Source: Agrobacterium larrymoorei (GTDB lineage: Bacteria; Pseudomonadota; Alphaproteobacteria; Rhizobiales; Rhizobiaceae). Taken from it: a stretch of DNA of 64,000 bases. The first letter of the stretch is position 1. Each line of letters starts with the position of its first letter. Location: positions 1,490,501 through 1,554,500 of the forward strand of contig NZ_JAUTBL010000002.1 in assembly GCF_030819275.1 (NCBI RefSeq), read 5' to 3'. A program made the position numbers and the translations under genes. This document shows, one piece after another, positions 26,306-35,544 of this stretch. The notes under the pieces were generated by a model. It was not told the origin of the DNA. It searched no databases and saw only the letters and a list, made by a program, of their open reading frames with translations.

Positions 26306-27799
26306 TTATGTCTTGCGCAATTTGCGCCCGCTGAAGCCACGCTCGCGCGCCCAGATGACCGCCGCTGCACGGCGGTTGACGCCGATCTTGCCGTAGAGAG
26401 AGGCAATATGGTTGCGGATCGTGTGTCTGGAGAGATTCAGCCTGTCGCTCATCTCCTTGTCGCTGCAGCCTTCGCAGATCAATGTGAGAATATCGTCTTC
26501 GCGCTCGGTCAGATCGCTAAGCGATGCCGTCGAGACCGTTCCTCTTGATGTCTGACGAAGGCCCGCCAGCCTCTCCACCACCGTGCGGCTGAACCACGAC
26601 GTATCGGCCATGACGGTTTCTATGGCCTCGATCAATTCGTCTTCGGATCGCCGACGTTCCGTCACATCCTGAAGTGCCCAGATGACGCAGAGCTGGTCAT
26701 TGATTTCGACGCGTTCCGCAGAGACGACACATTCAGCGCTGCTGCCATCCTTCAGATTCATTCTGAGCGGCTCTTCGCGGATCGGCAGGTTGCTTTTCAA
26801 GCGGCGTTCCACGTCTCTGCGTGCATTGACGTCATCCCACAATTTCAGTTCGCTTGCCGTCTTGCCGATGATGTCCTGCTCCTTGCGTCCGCACAGCTGA
26901 AGAAACGCATCGTTGACTTCGGTGAAGACGAAGTCCTCGAGCCGGGAAATCGCAGTTGGCGCCGGAGAGAGACGGAAGGATTTGAAGAAGCGTTCCTCGC
27001 TCTGGCGAAGCGCATTCTGCGCCTTTCTGCGCCCATCGAGATCGGCGAAGGTAAAAAGCATGCAGGGCTCTTCGCCAACGGCGATCACCTCGCCCGCAAC
27101 GATAACCAGCCGGTCACCCTCTGGGATCGGGATTAACGCTTCCCGGTGACGAATGACGCGTCCGTCCTCAAGCCGATCAAGCGCGTCCTGTCCGGTTTCA
27201 CAATTGGAAAAGAGACCAAGCTCCTCAACGCTCCGGCCGATGATCTCCTCGCGGGTAAAGCCGGTCATTTCCATGAAACCCTGATTGACGCGAATGAAGC
27301 GTTTGTCCTGCATGCGGCAGATCAGACCCGGTGCTGGGTTGGCGTTGAAGGCTCTTTCGAAGCGCTCTTCCGCCTCATAAAGCGGTGTCTCGTCGCGAAT
27401 GATCAGGACCGTCACATCCGGCTTTGCACCCGCATCCTCAATCACCATGCCTCGAACGGTATGGACCCATGTCTGGTCGAGATCGGAGGCTGGCGAAATC
27501 TCGACGGTAACATCGTCAACCTCCTCGCCGGCAAACAGCCTTTCCAAGGGATATTGCCCCTCATCCAGAAGATGGTTGTTGCGATAGCGCAGGGTGAAAT
27601 TTTTGCGATAGGCGGCAATGTCTGCGCCAAGCTCATCAAGCGTCTCCACCCTATGCATATCGAGCGCCGATTTGTTGGCCCAAGAAATGGCGCCATCCGG
27701 CTCCAGCAAAATGAGCCCGTCGCTCAAGCCCGCAATGACTTGCTGTAAAACAAGACGGTTGATCTTCGGGGACTGCTCGACGTCTGTCATAAGGGGCAA
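26306..27799 (-). CDS. Multi-PAS LuxR-type transcriptional regulator
   Basis: A 497-residue cytoplasmic regulator with three PAS domains (about residues 15-130, 145-270 and 275-390; for example GLICRMQDKRFIRVNQGFME and AISRLEDFVFTEVNDAFLQL) and a C-terminal LuxR helix-turn-helix (LTEREDDILTLICEGCSDKE through DRLNLSRHTIRNHIASLYGK). No kinase or receiver domain is present, so it presumably senses a small ligand, redox state or light through PAS and binds DNA directly. It lies upstream of, and in the same direction as, the CsbD-BON-DUF992 genes, which are candidate targets. Confidence 0.88.
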   Translation of the reverse strand: MPLMTDVEQSPKINRLVLQQVIAGLSDGLILLEPDGAISWANKSALDMHRVETLDELGADIAAYRKNFTLRYRNNHLLDEGQYPLERLFAGEEVDDVTVEISPASDLDQTWVHTVRGMVIEDAGAKPDVTVLIIRDETPLYEAEERFERAFNANPAPGLICRMQDKRFIRVNQGFMEMTGFTREEIIGRSVEELGLFSNCETGQDALDRLEDGRVIRHREALIPIPEGDRLVIVAGEVIAVGEEPCMLFTFADLDGRRKAQNALRQSEERFFKSFRLSPAPTAISRLEDFVFTEVNDAFLQLCGRKEQDIIGKTASELKLWDDVNARRDVERRLKSNLPIREEPLRMNLKDGSSAECVVSAERVEINDQLCVIWALQDVTERRRSEDELIEAIETVMADTSWFSRTVVERLAGLRQTSRGTVSTASLSDLTEREDDILTLICEGCSDKEMSDRLNLSRHTIRNHIASLYGKIGVNRRAAAVIWARERGFSGRKLRKT

Positions 27800-27952
27800 T
27801 CTCTTTCTTTTATGAATGACTTAAAATGTATCGAAGACGATAGCGTCATAAAACGCGGGCAAGCGCAAACATGTTGCGCAGGGACGGAAAAAAGCTCAAA
27901 TGAGCACCCAGGCGATTGCCCTACGAACAATCCAAAAGGACGAACCTTCTCG

Positions 27953-28399
27953 ATGCCGCAGATCTATGTCGATGCCGATGCGTGTCCGGTGAAGACGGAA
28001 ATATTGAAAGTCGCAGAACGGCATGATCTCGACGTTACCTTTGTCGCTAATTCTGGGCTGCGGCCCTCTCGTGATCCGAAGGTGAAGAATGTGATCGTTT
28101 CCAGCGGTTTCGATGCGGCTGATGACTGGATCGCCGAACGTGCCGGCGAAGGCGACATCGTTATCACCGCGGATGTTCCACTGGCAGGTCGTTGTGTCGC
28201 AAATGGCGCGATGGTGACGGGTCCGACCGGTCGCGTTTTCGATCAGACCAATATCGGAATGGCAACCGCCATGCGCGATCTGGGCGCGCATCTGCGTGAA
28301 ACCGGAGAAAGCAAAGGCTACAATGCCGCCTTCTCCCCACGCGACCGTTCGCAGTTCCTGGAAACACTTGACCGGCTGTGTCGCCGGATAAAGAAGTAA
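27953..28399 (+). CDS. YaiI/YqxD family protein (UPF0178, DUF188)
   Basis: A 148-residue protein opening MPQIYVDADACPVKTEILKV, the signature of the YaiI/YqxD (UPF0178) family, with VITADVPLAGRCVANGAMV and a C-terminal QFLETLDRLCRR. The fold is PIN-like and a nuclease role has been suggested for the family, but function is unproven. The start is ATG 27953; the longer ORF from 27812 adds an unrelated leader. It is followed seven bases later by a DUF1345 membrane protein. Confidence 0.9.
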   Translation: MPQIYVDADACPVKTEILKVAERHDLDVTFVANSGLRPSRDPKVKNVIVSSGFDAADDWIAERAGEGDIVITADVPLAGRCVANGAMVTGPTGRVFDQTNIGMATAMRDLGAHLRETGESKGYNAAFSPRDRSQFLETLDRLCRRIKK

Positions 28400-28405
28400 T
28401 CGAGC

Positions 28406-29080
28406 ATGGCGACAGCACCCAAGACCAAAGAACAGACAAAGATCAGCCTCTATACGCGTCACCGGCCGTTTCTGATTGCCGCAGTCCTGGGAGGCGCGGT
28501 GCTGGCAGCAACGCTCATGCTCATCCCCAAGCTCGCCATCGAATCCGCGGCCGTCGCATTTTTCCTCACCTACCTGTTCTTACTCGCCCTCCGCCTTCCT
28601 TATCTCACAGCAGCGCATCTGAAGGCGCATGCCGATAGCGACGATCTCCCGGCGATCGCCATCATCTTCATCACACTGTTTGCGGTCGTCGTCGCCGTGG
28701 TGTCGCTGTTCATGGCGCTCAATCACTCTGGCGAAACCGCGTTGTCTCTGACGCTGTCCTTTCTTTCGGTCATTTTGGGTTGGTTGACGATCCACACCAT
28801 GGCGGCGGTTCATTATGCCCATCTGTTCTGGCGTCCGTCTGCCGATGGCGGCAAAAGAGAGCCGAAGGGTGGCATGGATTTTCCTGAGATCAAAGCGCCT
28901 GGCATTTACGAGTTTCTCTATTTCTCCGTCGTCATCGGCATGACGGCGCAGACTTCCGACGTTGCCGTGACCACGACGGCCATGCGTAAGGTCACGCTCG
29001 TGCACTCGATCGTGTCTTTCTTCTTCAATACGGTGCTGGTGGCAGCGGCGGTGAACGCCGCTGTGTCGCTGGCAGGTTGA
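28406..29080 (+). CDS. DUF1345 membrane protein
   Basis: A 224-residue inner-membrane protein with about five to six helices. It contains YAHLFWRPSADGGKR and a conserved segment DFPEIKAPGIYEFLYFSVVI with GMTAQTSDVAVTTTAMRKVT, the hallmark of the DUF1345 family. Function unknown. It starts seven bases after the YaiI-type gene and is followed after 27 bases by fghA, so the three may share a transcript. Confidence 0.88.
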   Translation: MATAPKTKEQTKISLYTRHRPFLIAAVLGGAVLAATLMLIPKLAIESAAVAFFLTYLFLLALRLPYLTAAHLKAHADSDDLPAIAIIFITLFAVVVAVVSLFMALNHSGETALSLTLSFLSVILGWLTIHTMAAVHYAHLFWRPSADGGKREPKGGMDFPEIKAPGIYEFLYFSVVIGMTAQTSDVAVTTTAMRKVTLVHSIVSFFFNTVLVAAAVNAAVSLAG

Positions 29081-29107
29081 TACCGCTTTCATAAAAGGAT
29101 GCAGAAC

Positions 29108-29941
29108 ATGAAGGTTATTTCTCAGAACACGGCTTTCGGCGGCATGCAGGGCGTCTATGCGCATGAGTCGGAAACATGCAAATGCGAGATGACCTTCGCC
29201 GTCTTTGTGCCGCCAAAGGCGATCAATGAGCCCTGCCCTGTTCTCTGGTATCTTTCGGGCCTGACCTGCACCCATGCCAATGTGATGGAAAAGGGCGAGT
29301 ATCGTAGGCTTGCAGCAGAGCTCGGTCTCATCATCGTCTGCCCGGATACTTCTCCGCGCGGCAACGACGTGGCCGATGAGTTGACGAATTGGCAGATGGG
29401 CAAAGGTGCAGGTTTCTACCTCGATGCCACCGAGGCGCCCTGGGCTGAGCATTACCAAATGTACAGCTACATCACGGAAGAGCTTCCCGCGCTGATCGGT
29501 GAGCACTTCCGCGCCGATATGACCCGCCAGGGCATTTTCGGACATTCGATGGGCGGTCATGGCGCCATGACGATCGCGCTGAAAAACTCCGAACGCTTCA
29601 AGAGCTGCTCTGCCTTCGCGCCGATCGTCGCACCGTCGTCGGCGGACTGGTCTCGCCCGGCGCTCGAAAAATATCTTGGCGAAGATCAATCGGCTTGGCG
29701 CAACTACGATGCCTGCGCATTGGTCGAAGATGGCGCACGCTTCCCCGAATTTCTGATCGACCAGGGGAAAGCAGACAGTTTCCTCGAAAACGGCTTGCGT
29801 CCATGGCTCTTCGAAGAGGCTGTCAAGGGAACCGATATCGGCCTCACACTACGCCTTCATGACCGTTACGATCACTCTTACTACTTTATCTCCACCTTTA
29901 TGGACGATCACCTGAAGTGGCACGCGCAGCGTCTTCTTTAA
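29108..29941 (+). CDS. fghA: S-formylglutathione hydrolase
   Basis: A 277-residue alpha/beta hydrolase that hydrolyses S-formylglutathione to formate and glutathione in formaldehyde detoxification. It has the nucleophile motif GIFGHSMGGHGAM, a conserved cysteine in SGLTCTHANVME, and the C-terminal histidine in HDRYDHSYYFIS. Length is typical. AAAGG is correctly spaced from ATG 29108; the ATG at 29099 overlaps that site and is less likely. The glutathione-dependent formaldehyde dehydrogenase partner is not in this window. Confidence 0.95.
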   Translation: MKVISQNTAFGGMQGVYAHESETCKCEMTFAVFVPPKAINEPCPVLWYLSGLTCTHANVMEKGEYRRLAAELGLIIVCPDTSPRGNDVADELTNWQMGKGAGFYLDATEAPWAEHYQMYSYITEELPALIGEHFRADMTRQGIFGHSMGGHGAMTIALKNSERFKSCSAFAPIVAPSSADWSRPALEKYLGEDQSAWRNYDACALVEDGARFPEFLIDQGKADSFLENGLRPWLFEEAVKGTDIGLTLRLHDRYDHSYYFISTFMDDHLKWHAQRLL

Positions 29942-30089
29942 GACGTCAGAATTGCGTCGGCAGTCATCGACATCAAGCTTAGATGAAGGGCATGTTTTCG
30001 CGCTGCAAGTGATGTTTATCGCGACTTGCCCTTATCAAAACAAGAAATCTACCTTAATTAAATAAGAAATACATTGAGTTGATGAGACA

Positions 30090-30689
30090 ATGCCGACATC
30101 GTTTATTCTGCCTCCCCTCCGGGAGTTCTTCAATAATGCAACAGTCGCCCTCGCGCTTGCCGAAGCGAAAGGAGACAACGAACTCGTTCTCGTCAACCAG
30201 CATTTCAAAACCTTGACCGGCTATGAAGACGCCGATGTGCTGGGCAAGAATTGCCGTATGCTGCAGCACAGCGCAGATGGTGAGCGAGCCTTGAACGAGG
30301 AGGCGCGCACGAAGATACATTCCTTCCTGTCGCGGCCGACCTCTTCGGTGATACGGACGCCCATCGTCAATTTCCGCAAAGATGGCAGCCCTTTCGTCAA
30401 CCTCCTGTTCATGTCGAAACTGACTTCGTCCTCCGGCGACGTTCAGTACATCTTCGCCTCGCAATTCGATATCAGCCGCACCAGGCCCGATCTCCTCGAC
30501 AGATACAACACTGATCTAGGCACGACGCTCACCCGTATTCAGCCCATGCTGGAAGGCCACAACGTCATCATCGAAGGCAGTCTGGCAACGATTGCAAGCT
30601 CGGCCACCACCATCGCGCAGGCAAAAGTGACCTTGGCCGAACTTGATAAAAGCGACCAGAGCCATTCTGGTGAGACCTTGAGGAATTGA
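30090..30689 (+). CDS. LOV-domain blue-light photoreceptor protein
   Basis: A 199-residue protein built around one LOV domain (residues about 12-130) with short helical flanks. The adduct-forming cysteine is Cys55 in GKNCRMLQ; the other flavin-contact residues are in place: Asn54, Gln59, Asn94 and Asn104 in VNFRKDGSPFVNLLF, and Gln125 in FASQFDIS. It should bind FMN and respond to blue light. A C-terminal helix (about 140-190) may dimerise. No output domain is present, so it probably acts on a partner. It ends two bases before the large CheB-CheR-kinase gene, implying one operon. Confidence 0.92.
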   Translation: MPTSFILPPLREFFNNATVALALAEAKGDNELVLVNQHFKTLTGYEDADVLGKNCRMLQHSADGERALNEEARTKIHSFLSRPTSSVIRTPIVNFRKDGSPFVNLLFMSKLTSSSGDVQYIFASQFDISRTRPDLLDRYNTDLGTTLTRIQPMLEGHNVIIEGSLATIASSATTIAQAKVTLAELDKSDQSHSGETLRN

Positions 30690-30691
30690 GC

Positions 30692-30847
30692 TTGAACCAA
30701 CGTTCAGAAGCCCAGGATGTGCCCGTCGTCGGTATCGGATCATCTGCCGGAGGGCTGGAAGCTCTGCGTGAGATGTTCGCCTCCGCTTAAGTCCCTACCG
30801 GCCTTGCCTTCGTCGTCGTTCAGCATCTCGATCCTCATCATGAAAGC
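30692..30847 (+). pseudogene. N-terminal CheB segment cut off by an in-frame TAA (30788-30790)
   Basis: From TTG 30692 (GAGGAATTGAG upstream) the frame reads VVGIGSSAGGLEALREMF, the serine-nucleophile loop of CheB methylesterase, then a TAA at 30788-30790. After the stop the same frame continues PTGLAFVVVQHLDPHHESML, with the expected CheB histidine, straight into the long open frame that starts at ATG 30848. The segment is thus the true start of the next gene, broken by one nonsense codon. Confidence 0.8.
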
Positions 30848-33800
30848 ATGCTGGCGGAGCTGATCGGACGACACACAGCACTCTCCGTCAAGCAGTGTCA
30901 GGGCGGAGAGCGCATACAGCCGGATACCGTTTTTATCATACCGCCAGGGCATGGCCTGTCCATTTCAAACGGTACGCTTGAGCTGACGAATTTTGCCCAG
31001 CCGCGCGGACTGCGTCGCCCGATCGACGATTTTTTTATCTCGCTTGCCAACGACCAGAATGGCAATGCCGCCTGCGTTATCTTGTCAGGCACGGGCGCAG
31101 ACGGTTCGACGGGCCTTCGCGCCATCAAGGAAAATGGCGGCTTATGCGTTGCCCAGGAGCCCGCGACGGCGAAATACGACGGCATGCCGCTTGCTGCTGC
31201 AGGCACGGGTCTCGTCGACTTCATCCAGCCACCGGACAAGATTCTCACCTGCATCACGGGCTTTTTCTTCAGGCGCACGAAGGTGCTTGCCGATGCGCAA
31301 CCCTCTCTGGTCGAAGATCATATTGACGAGCTGTGCAGAACGCTCCGCAACTCCGTCGGCCACGATTTTTCCGGCTATAAAAAGACCACCTTCATTCGTC
31401 GTATCGAACGCAGAATGCATGTTCTTGGGATCGAACACGCAAAGGAATATCTGCACCGGCTGCAACGCGATCACGAGGAATGCGAGGCCCTGTTTCGCGA
31501 CCTGCTGATCAACGTCACGCGCTTCTTCCGCGACCGGGAGTTTTTTGACGTTCTTCGAGATCGGGCGATCCGTCCGCTCCTCCAGAGCCAGGAAGCACGT
31601 GAAGACGGCGTGCGTGTCTGGGTGCCAGGCTGCTCGAGTGGCGAAGAAGCCTATTCCATTGCCATGCTATTCGCCGAAGCGGCCCGCGAGTTGCAGGTGA
31701 TGTGCGATGTCCAGATCTTCGCAACGGATATCGATGAAAGCATGCTGCAAATCGCGCGATCGGGATCTTACCCGAACGCCGCGCTGGCCGATATTCCACC
31801 GGCTTTGCAGGAGCAATATATCGTTCCACATAAGGATCGCTTCAACTTCGTCGGCCAGATCCGGGATATGATCCGCTTCTCCGGCCACAGTCTCGTCAAG
31901 GATCCGCCCTTCTCGAAGATCGACCTAGTCTCCTGCCGCAACCTGCTCATCTATTTTGACGACAAGCTGCAAAAGACCATTATGCCGCTCTTCCACTATG
32001 CGTTGCGACCGGGCGGCTTTCTTTTCCTGGGGCCGTCCGAAAGTGTCGGTCGGTTCGAGACGGTTTTCGCCAGCATCGACCAGAAGGCGCGGCTTTTCGA
32101 AAGACTGCCGGGTCTTCCCACCTATCCCATTCCGCTTCCCGGCGGACGCCAGGATCAGGGTCGTCGATCAGGCGGCGCAGACGTCCAGCACGACACAGCC
32201 AGAAGCGACGACGAAACCGTCGTGTCGCGTCTGCTTGAAAGATACGTGCCTGCCAGCATGCTTCTGGATCAGGAAGGTCAGATCATGGCGGCCTTCGGCA
32301 AGCTCAGCCGCTTTTTCGATTTTCCGGTTTCCCGCTCCAACGAGACCAGCGCTGCCTCGCTTGCTCGCCCCGGCGTGAAGGAGCAGATCGGACCTCTGCT
32401 GCGCCAAGCCCATGCCGCGAAAAAGCGCGTCATGTCCAGCAAGGTTGAAGTCATCACCGAGTTTGGCTCGCTGACGACCGACATCATCTGCGATCCGGTG
32501 GACGACGACAGGTTCCTTTTGGTGTTTCAGGACACCGGGCAGTTCAAGCCATTGGAAGAAAGCGACCTCATCAACCTTGAACCGAGCAACGGTCATGTCG
32601 AAGCCCTTGAGCGCGAGCTGCGCTCGGCCAAGCATCGTCTACGCTCTGCCACCGAAGAGCTTGAGACCGCGAATGAGGAGCTGAAGAGCTCCAACGAAGA
32701 AATGATGTCGATGAACGAAGAGCTTCAATCGACAAACGAAGAGCTGACGACGGTCAATGACGAGCTAAAGAATAAGATCGAGCAGCTGACGATCGCCAAT
32801 ACCGATCTTCGCAACTTCTTCGATTCCACCAACCTCGCCATCATCGTTCTCGACCGAAACCTGCGTGTGCGCTCCTTCACCCGCGCCGCGACCGAAATCA
32901 TGCCGCTACAGACATCCGATCGTGGCCGTCCGATATCGGACGTTACCACGCCCCTCTTGACCCCGGACTACCTGGACCAGGTTCGCAGTGTCATGGACGA
33001 CGGCGTGGATTACCAGGATACCGTATGGCATGAAGAAACGCGAAAGACGTTTACGCTGAGAATTCTCCCCTACAGAATCTCGGACGGCACCATCACCGGT
33101 GCAACCATCGTCATGACCGACATCTCTCATGCGGTGAGTGTTGAAACCCAGTTGCAACGGGAACAGAACCGGCACGAGCTCGCTGTCGAGGCTGCAGGCA
33201 TCGGCGTGTGGGAATACCTTCCGGAACGCCAGGAGTTTCTTCTCGGCGGCTCGACACGGGAATTGCTGCAAGCGCAGAGCAATTACCTCAGCACCCACGA
33301 CTTCCTCGCAAAAATTCGGGAGGAGGATCGGATAGAGGTTCTCGAAGCAATCCAGCAGGCGGAGAAAGACCACGGTGGTTTCGACCTGACGACCGAACTT
33401 GCGTCCACACAGGGATCTCGCTGGATCAAGGTGTTCGGACGTTACGTGGGAGACGTCGATTCCCCGAGGATCATCGGAGTGACCGTCGATGTGACGGCCG
33501 AATACCGACTTGCAGAAACGCGCGAGCTGATGCTGAACGAGATGAACCACCGGGTAAAGAACCTCTTCGCCATGATCGGCGGCATCCTGCGCATGGCAGG
33601 TCGAAAGCATGACACGGTGCAAAGTCTGGTCGCAGATGTTGAAAGCCGAATACTCGCGCTGGGCAACGCTCATTCGCTCGCGTCGAACCAGAAGCGCACT
33701 GGACCGGTCGAGATTGCGGAACTGGTCAAGACAATCCTCGCACCCTACGAGCAAAAGGGCGGCATCGAAATTTCGCAAGACTCCCTCCCCATCCCTGCAA

Positions 33801-34120
33801 AATGCATTACGCCGCTGACCCTCATCCTGCATGAATGGTCGACGAACGCGCTAAAATACGGAGCGCTTGGCAAAAGCGATGGCAAGCTGGATGTGAGCTG
33901 GAACGAAGATAACGAAAATATTTATCTGCTATGGAACGAAACAATAGGAAAGCCCGTTGTAGAGTTCGGGGAAAAAGGATTTGGAACTCTTCTACTGTCA
34001 AGCGCCGCGCGGCAATTGGGAGGCGAGATTGACACCAAACTCGACGGCTCCGAACTCCATCATATTCTTACTCTGCCACGTTCGGTTTTAAATGACACGC
34101 AAATCGGTACTCATCATTGA
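30848..34120 (+). CDS. CheB-CheR-PAS-HWE histidine kinase fusion, open part downstream of the nonsense codon
   Basis: Open frame of 1090 codons. From this start: rest of the CheB methylesterase (to about 140, SGTGADGST present), CheR methyltransferase (about 150-420, SAM site VWVPGCSSGEEAYSIAML at about 257), a linker, a long coiled coil (about 595-650, repeated NEEL units), two PAS domains (about 655-885), and an HWE-type kinase with its phosphorylatable histidine in EMNHRVKNLFAM (about 899) and HEWSTNALKYG as N-box. The last 29 bases overlap the response regulator gene. If translated from ATG 30848 it lacks the CheB serine and histidine, while CheR, PAS and kinase stay intact. Upstream is the LOV gene. 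Probable role: light- or redox-modulated phosphosignalling. Confidence 0.85.
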   Translation: MLAELIGRHTALSVKQCQGGERIQPDTVFIIPPGHGLSISNGTLELTNFAQPRGLRRPIDDFFISLANDQNGNAACVILSGTGADGSTGLRAIKENGGLCVAQEPATAKYDGMPLAAAGTGLVDFIQPPDKILTCITGFFFRRTKVLADAQPSLVEDHIDELCRTLRNSVGHDFSGYKKTTFIRRIERRMHVLGIEHAKEYLHRLQRDHEECEALFRDLLINVTRFFRDREFFDVLRDRAIRPLLQSQEAREDGVRVWVPGCSSGEEAYSIAMLFAEAARELQVMCDVQIFATDIDESMLQIARSGSYPNAALADIPPALQEQYIVPHKDRFNFVGQIRDMIRFSGHSLVKDPPFSKIDLVSCRNLLIYFDDKLQKTIMPLFHYALRPGGFLFLGPSESVGRFETVFASIDQKARLFERLPGLPTYPIPLPGGRQDQGRRSGGADVQHDTARSDDETVVSRLLERYVPASMLLDQEGQIMAAFGKLSRFFDFPVSRSNETSAASLARPGVKEQIGPLLRQAHAAKKRVMSSKVEVITEFGSLTTDIICDPVDDDRFLLVFQDTGQFKPLEESDLINLEPSNGHVEALERELRSAKHRLRSATEELETANEELKSSNEEMMSMNEELQSTNEELTTVNDELKNKIEQLTIANTDLRNFFDSTNLAIIVLDRNLRVRSFTRAATEIMPLQTSDRGRPISDVTTPLLTPDYLDQVRSVMDDGVDYQDTVWHEETRKTFTLRILPYRISDGTITGATIVMTDISHAVSVETQLQREQNRHELAVEAAGIGVWEYLPERQEFLLGGSTRELLQAQSNYLSTHDFLAKIREEDRIEVLEAIQQAEKDHGGFDLTTELASTQGSRWIKVFGRYVGDVDSPRIIGVTVDVTAEYRLAETRELMLNEMNHRVKNLFAMIGGILRMAGRKHDTVQSLVADVESRILALGNAHSLASNQKRTGPVEIAELVKTILAPYEQKGGIEISQDSLPIPAKCITPLTLILHEWSTNALKYGALGKSDGKLDVSWNEDNENIYLLWNETIGKPVVEFGEKGFGTLLLSSAARQLGGEIDTKLDGSELHHILTLPRSVLNDTQIGTHH

Positions 34121-34487
34121 AGACGAAATATTCGTTGCCCTCGACCTCCAAATGACCTTTGAAGAGGCCGGCTGGGATGTTGCAGGGCCGTTTGCCAGTA
34201 TCGAGCAATCTTCACTTTATCTGAAGGAAAATACGCCGACTTGCGCCGTCCTCGATGTGCGCTTGATTGATGGCGAAGTCTTCCCCATCGCCGACATTCT
34301 CGCCGAACGCGGCGTCCCCTTCGTTTTCCATTCCGGCCATGCCGACGGACGGCAGCTGGCGCAACGCTACGCGACGTCGGCTTTCTGCCAAAAACCTTGT
34401 CTGCCGGGAAAACTCTTGAATGAGTTGGAGAGGCTCTCGGATCGAGCAGATCCCAAGTGGCGGGACCAAGTCCGAGCAAGCGCGTAA
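34092..34487 (+). CDS. Single-domain response regulator
   Basis: A 131-residue CheY-like receiver with no output domain: acidic pair in VLIIEDEIFVALDLQ, phosphoacceptor Asp55 in CAVLDVRLIDGE, and Lys in FCQKPCLPGKL. It overlaps the HWE kinase gene by 29 bases, a strong sign that it is the phosphorylation target of that kinase. Receivers of this subtype (fed by HWE kinases) often act as phosphate sinks or partner-switching regulators. A strong hairpin terminator follows at 34521-34543. Confidence 0.92.
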   Translation: MTRKSVLIIEDEIFVALDLQMTFEEAGWDVAGPFASIEQSSLYLKENTPTCAVLDVRLIDGEVFPIADILAERGVPFVFHSGHADGRQLAQRYATSAFCQKPCLPGKLLNELERLSDRADPKWRDQVRASA

Positions 34488-34520
34488 ACGATCTTCATTC
34501 TACCAAGCATATGCAAAAAA

Positions 34521-34543
34521 GCCGGCGTTTCAGCCGGCTTTTT
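34521..34543. terminator. Bidirectional terminator after the light-signalling operon
   Basis: GCCGGC at 34521-34526 and 34533-34538, loop GTTTCA, flanked by A-run on the left and T-run on the right. It can end both the plus-strand response regulator transcript and the minus-strand gene at 34560. Confidence 0.9.
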
Positions 34544-34559
34544 CGTGAGTGAGCTGCGA

Positions 34560-34934
34560 TTACTGGCAAACCCGGAAACTTTCCATATGCCATCCACCAT
34601 CATAGGAGTTTGGCACCCGGCGATCTTCGAGCCAGCAGCGCGGTGGCGGTGGTGGTGGGGGCTCCACATACCGCGGTCCGCTATCATTGGTGATGGCGCC
34701 GCTGATGATGCCCCCCAAAAGACCGGCTGCAATACCGCCGGCGATCACCGCGCCCGTATTGTTATGATGATGCCTGCGCGGAGGATCACGATAAGGCGGA
34801 GGTGGAGGCGGAGGTCCGCGGCGATCGTAGCGATAAGGTCCATCATAATATTGAGCAGAAGCGGTTTGAACGCTGGCAAACAGCGTGCTGGCAGTCAGCA
34901 CCGCGGCGAGGATTGAAAGCAGAACTTTCTTCAT
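34560..34934 (-). CDS. Small secreted proline-rich glycine-zipper protein
   Basis: A 124-residue exported protein: signal peptide about residues 1-27 (MKKVLLSILAAVLTASTLFA, cleaved near ASAQ), an extended proline-rich stretch (PPPPPPPYRDPPRRHHH), a glycine-zipper helix (GAVIAGGIAAGLLGGIISGA), a second proline run (EPPPPPPPRC) and a tail with two cysteines. Such proteins are common in Rhizobiales and may associate with the cell envelope. The start is ATG 34934 (GGAGA upstream). Function unknown. Confidence 0.8.
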   Translation of the reverse strand: MKKVLLSILAAVLTASTLFASVQTASAQYYDGPYRYDRRGPPPPPPPYRDPPRRHHHNNTGAVIAGGIAAGLLGGIISGAITNDSGPRYVEPPPPPPPRCWLEDRRVPNSYDGGWHMESFRVCQ

Positions 34935-35206
34935 GGCAGAAATCTCCAGGTGAGTTGGCATCGAACTTTGCCACCCAACGCACGGTCAATTTGCCACAGC
35001 AGCGCTGAACACGCGATGAATGCGCAGCCAATCCGAAAAGACTGGATAGCCCGGAAGCAAAACCATTTCATGGCAATTCTTTTGAGCAAGCGTACCGATC
35101 CCCGGCGCAATGACCTTTCACGACAAATAACCCTGAGCTAATCCAATCCTCGTTCCTCTTTTACGGGGGAGCTCCCAAGTCCTGAGAGCCAATCAGGTAA
35201 CACCTC

Positions 35207-35233
35207 GCCCCGCCTTGAAGGTGGGGCTTTTTT
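35207..35233 (+). terminator. Terminator hairpin 1 of the 35.2-35.6 kb array
   Basis: Stem GCCCCGCC (35207-35214) with GGTGGGGC (35220-35227), loop TTGAA, then six T at 35228-35233. No gene on the plus strand precedes it, so the transcript it ends is unknown. Confidence 0.85.
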
Positions 35234-35377
35234 CTTGGGTGTCGTTCGAGAACGATGAATGATTAAAGTGCAATGGACCAAGATCGATGAAAAATCCGAT
35301 TTCTCTGGCAACCCATTTGCATGTTGGACGTTATATGACCGAGACTCCCAGTCTCTAGTTCCCCTCTCGACTGACAG

Positions 35378-35401
35378 CCCGCCTCGCGCGGGTTCTTTTT
35401 T
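35378..35401 (+). terminator. Terminator hairpin 2 of the 35.2-35.6 kb array
   Basis: Stem CCCGC (35378-35382) with GCGGG (35388-35392), loop CTCGC, then TTCTTTTTT. A second short palindrome GAGACTCCCAGTCTC precedes it at 35341-35355. Confidence 0.75.
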
Positions 35402-35544
35402 GGGAAATAGGTCGGGCTTGCTGACGCTTTTTGTCGTCAGGCGTACCGATCACCAGCAATATGGCCTCGCCGATCACCTATTTTAACGATAGCTTGCCGC
35501 CATCGCTCCAGGGCATTGCCCAACTTTCCCCGAGCGAACAACCT

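Noticed and set aside
35161..35233. SAM-type riboswitch before the first terminator at 35.2 kb
   Set aside because: CTCCCAAGTCCTGAGAG superficially recalls a riboswitch helix, but no downstream methionine gene exists and the conserved core bases could not be placed.
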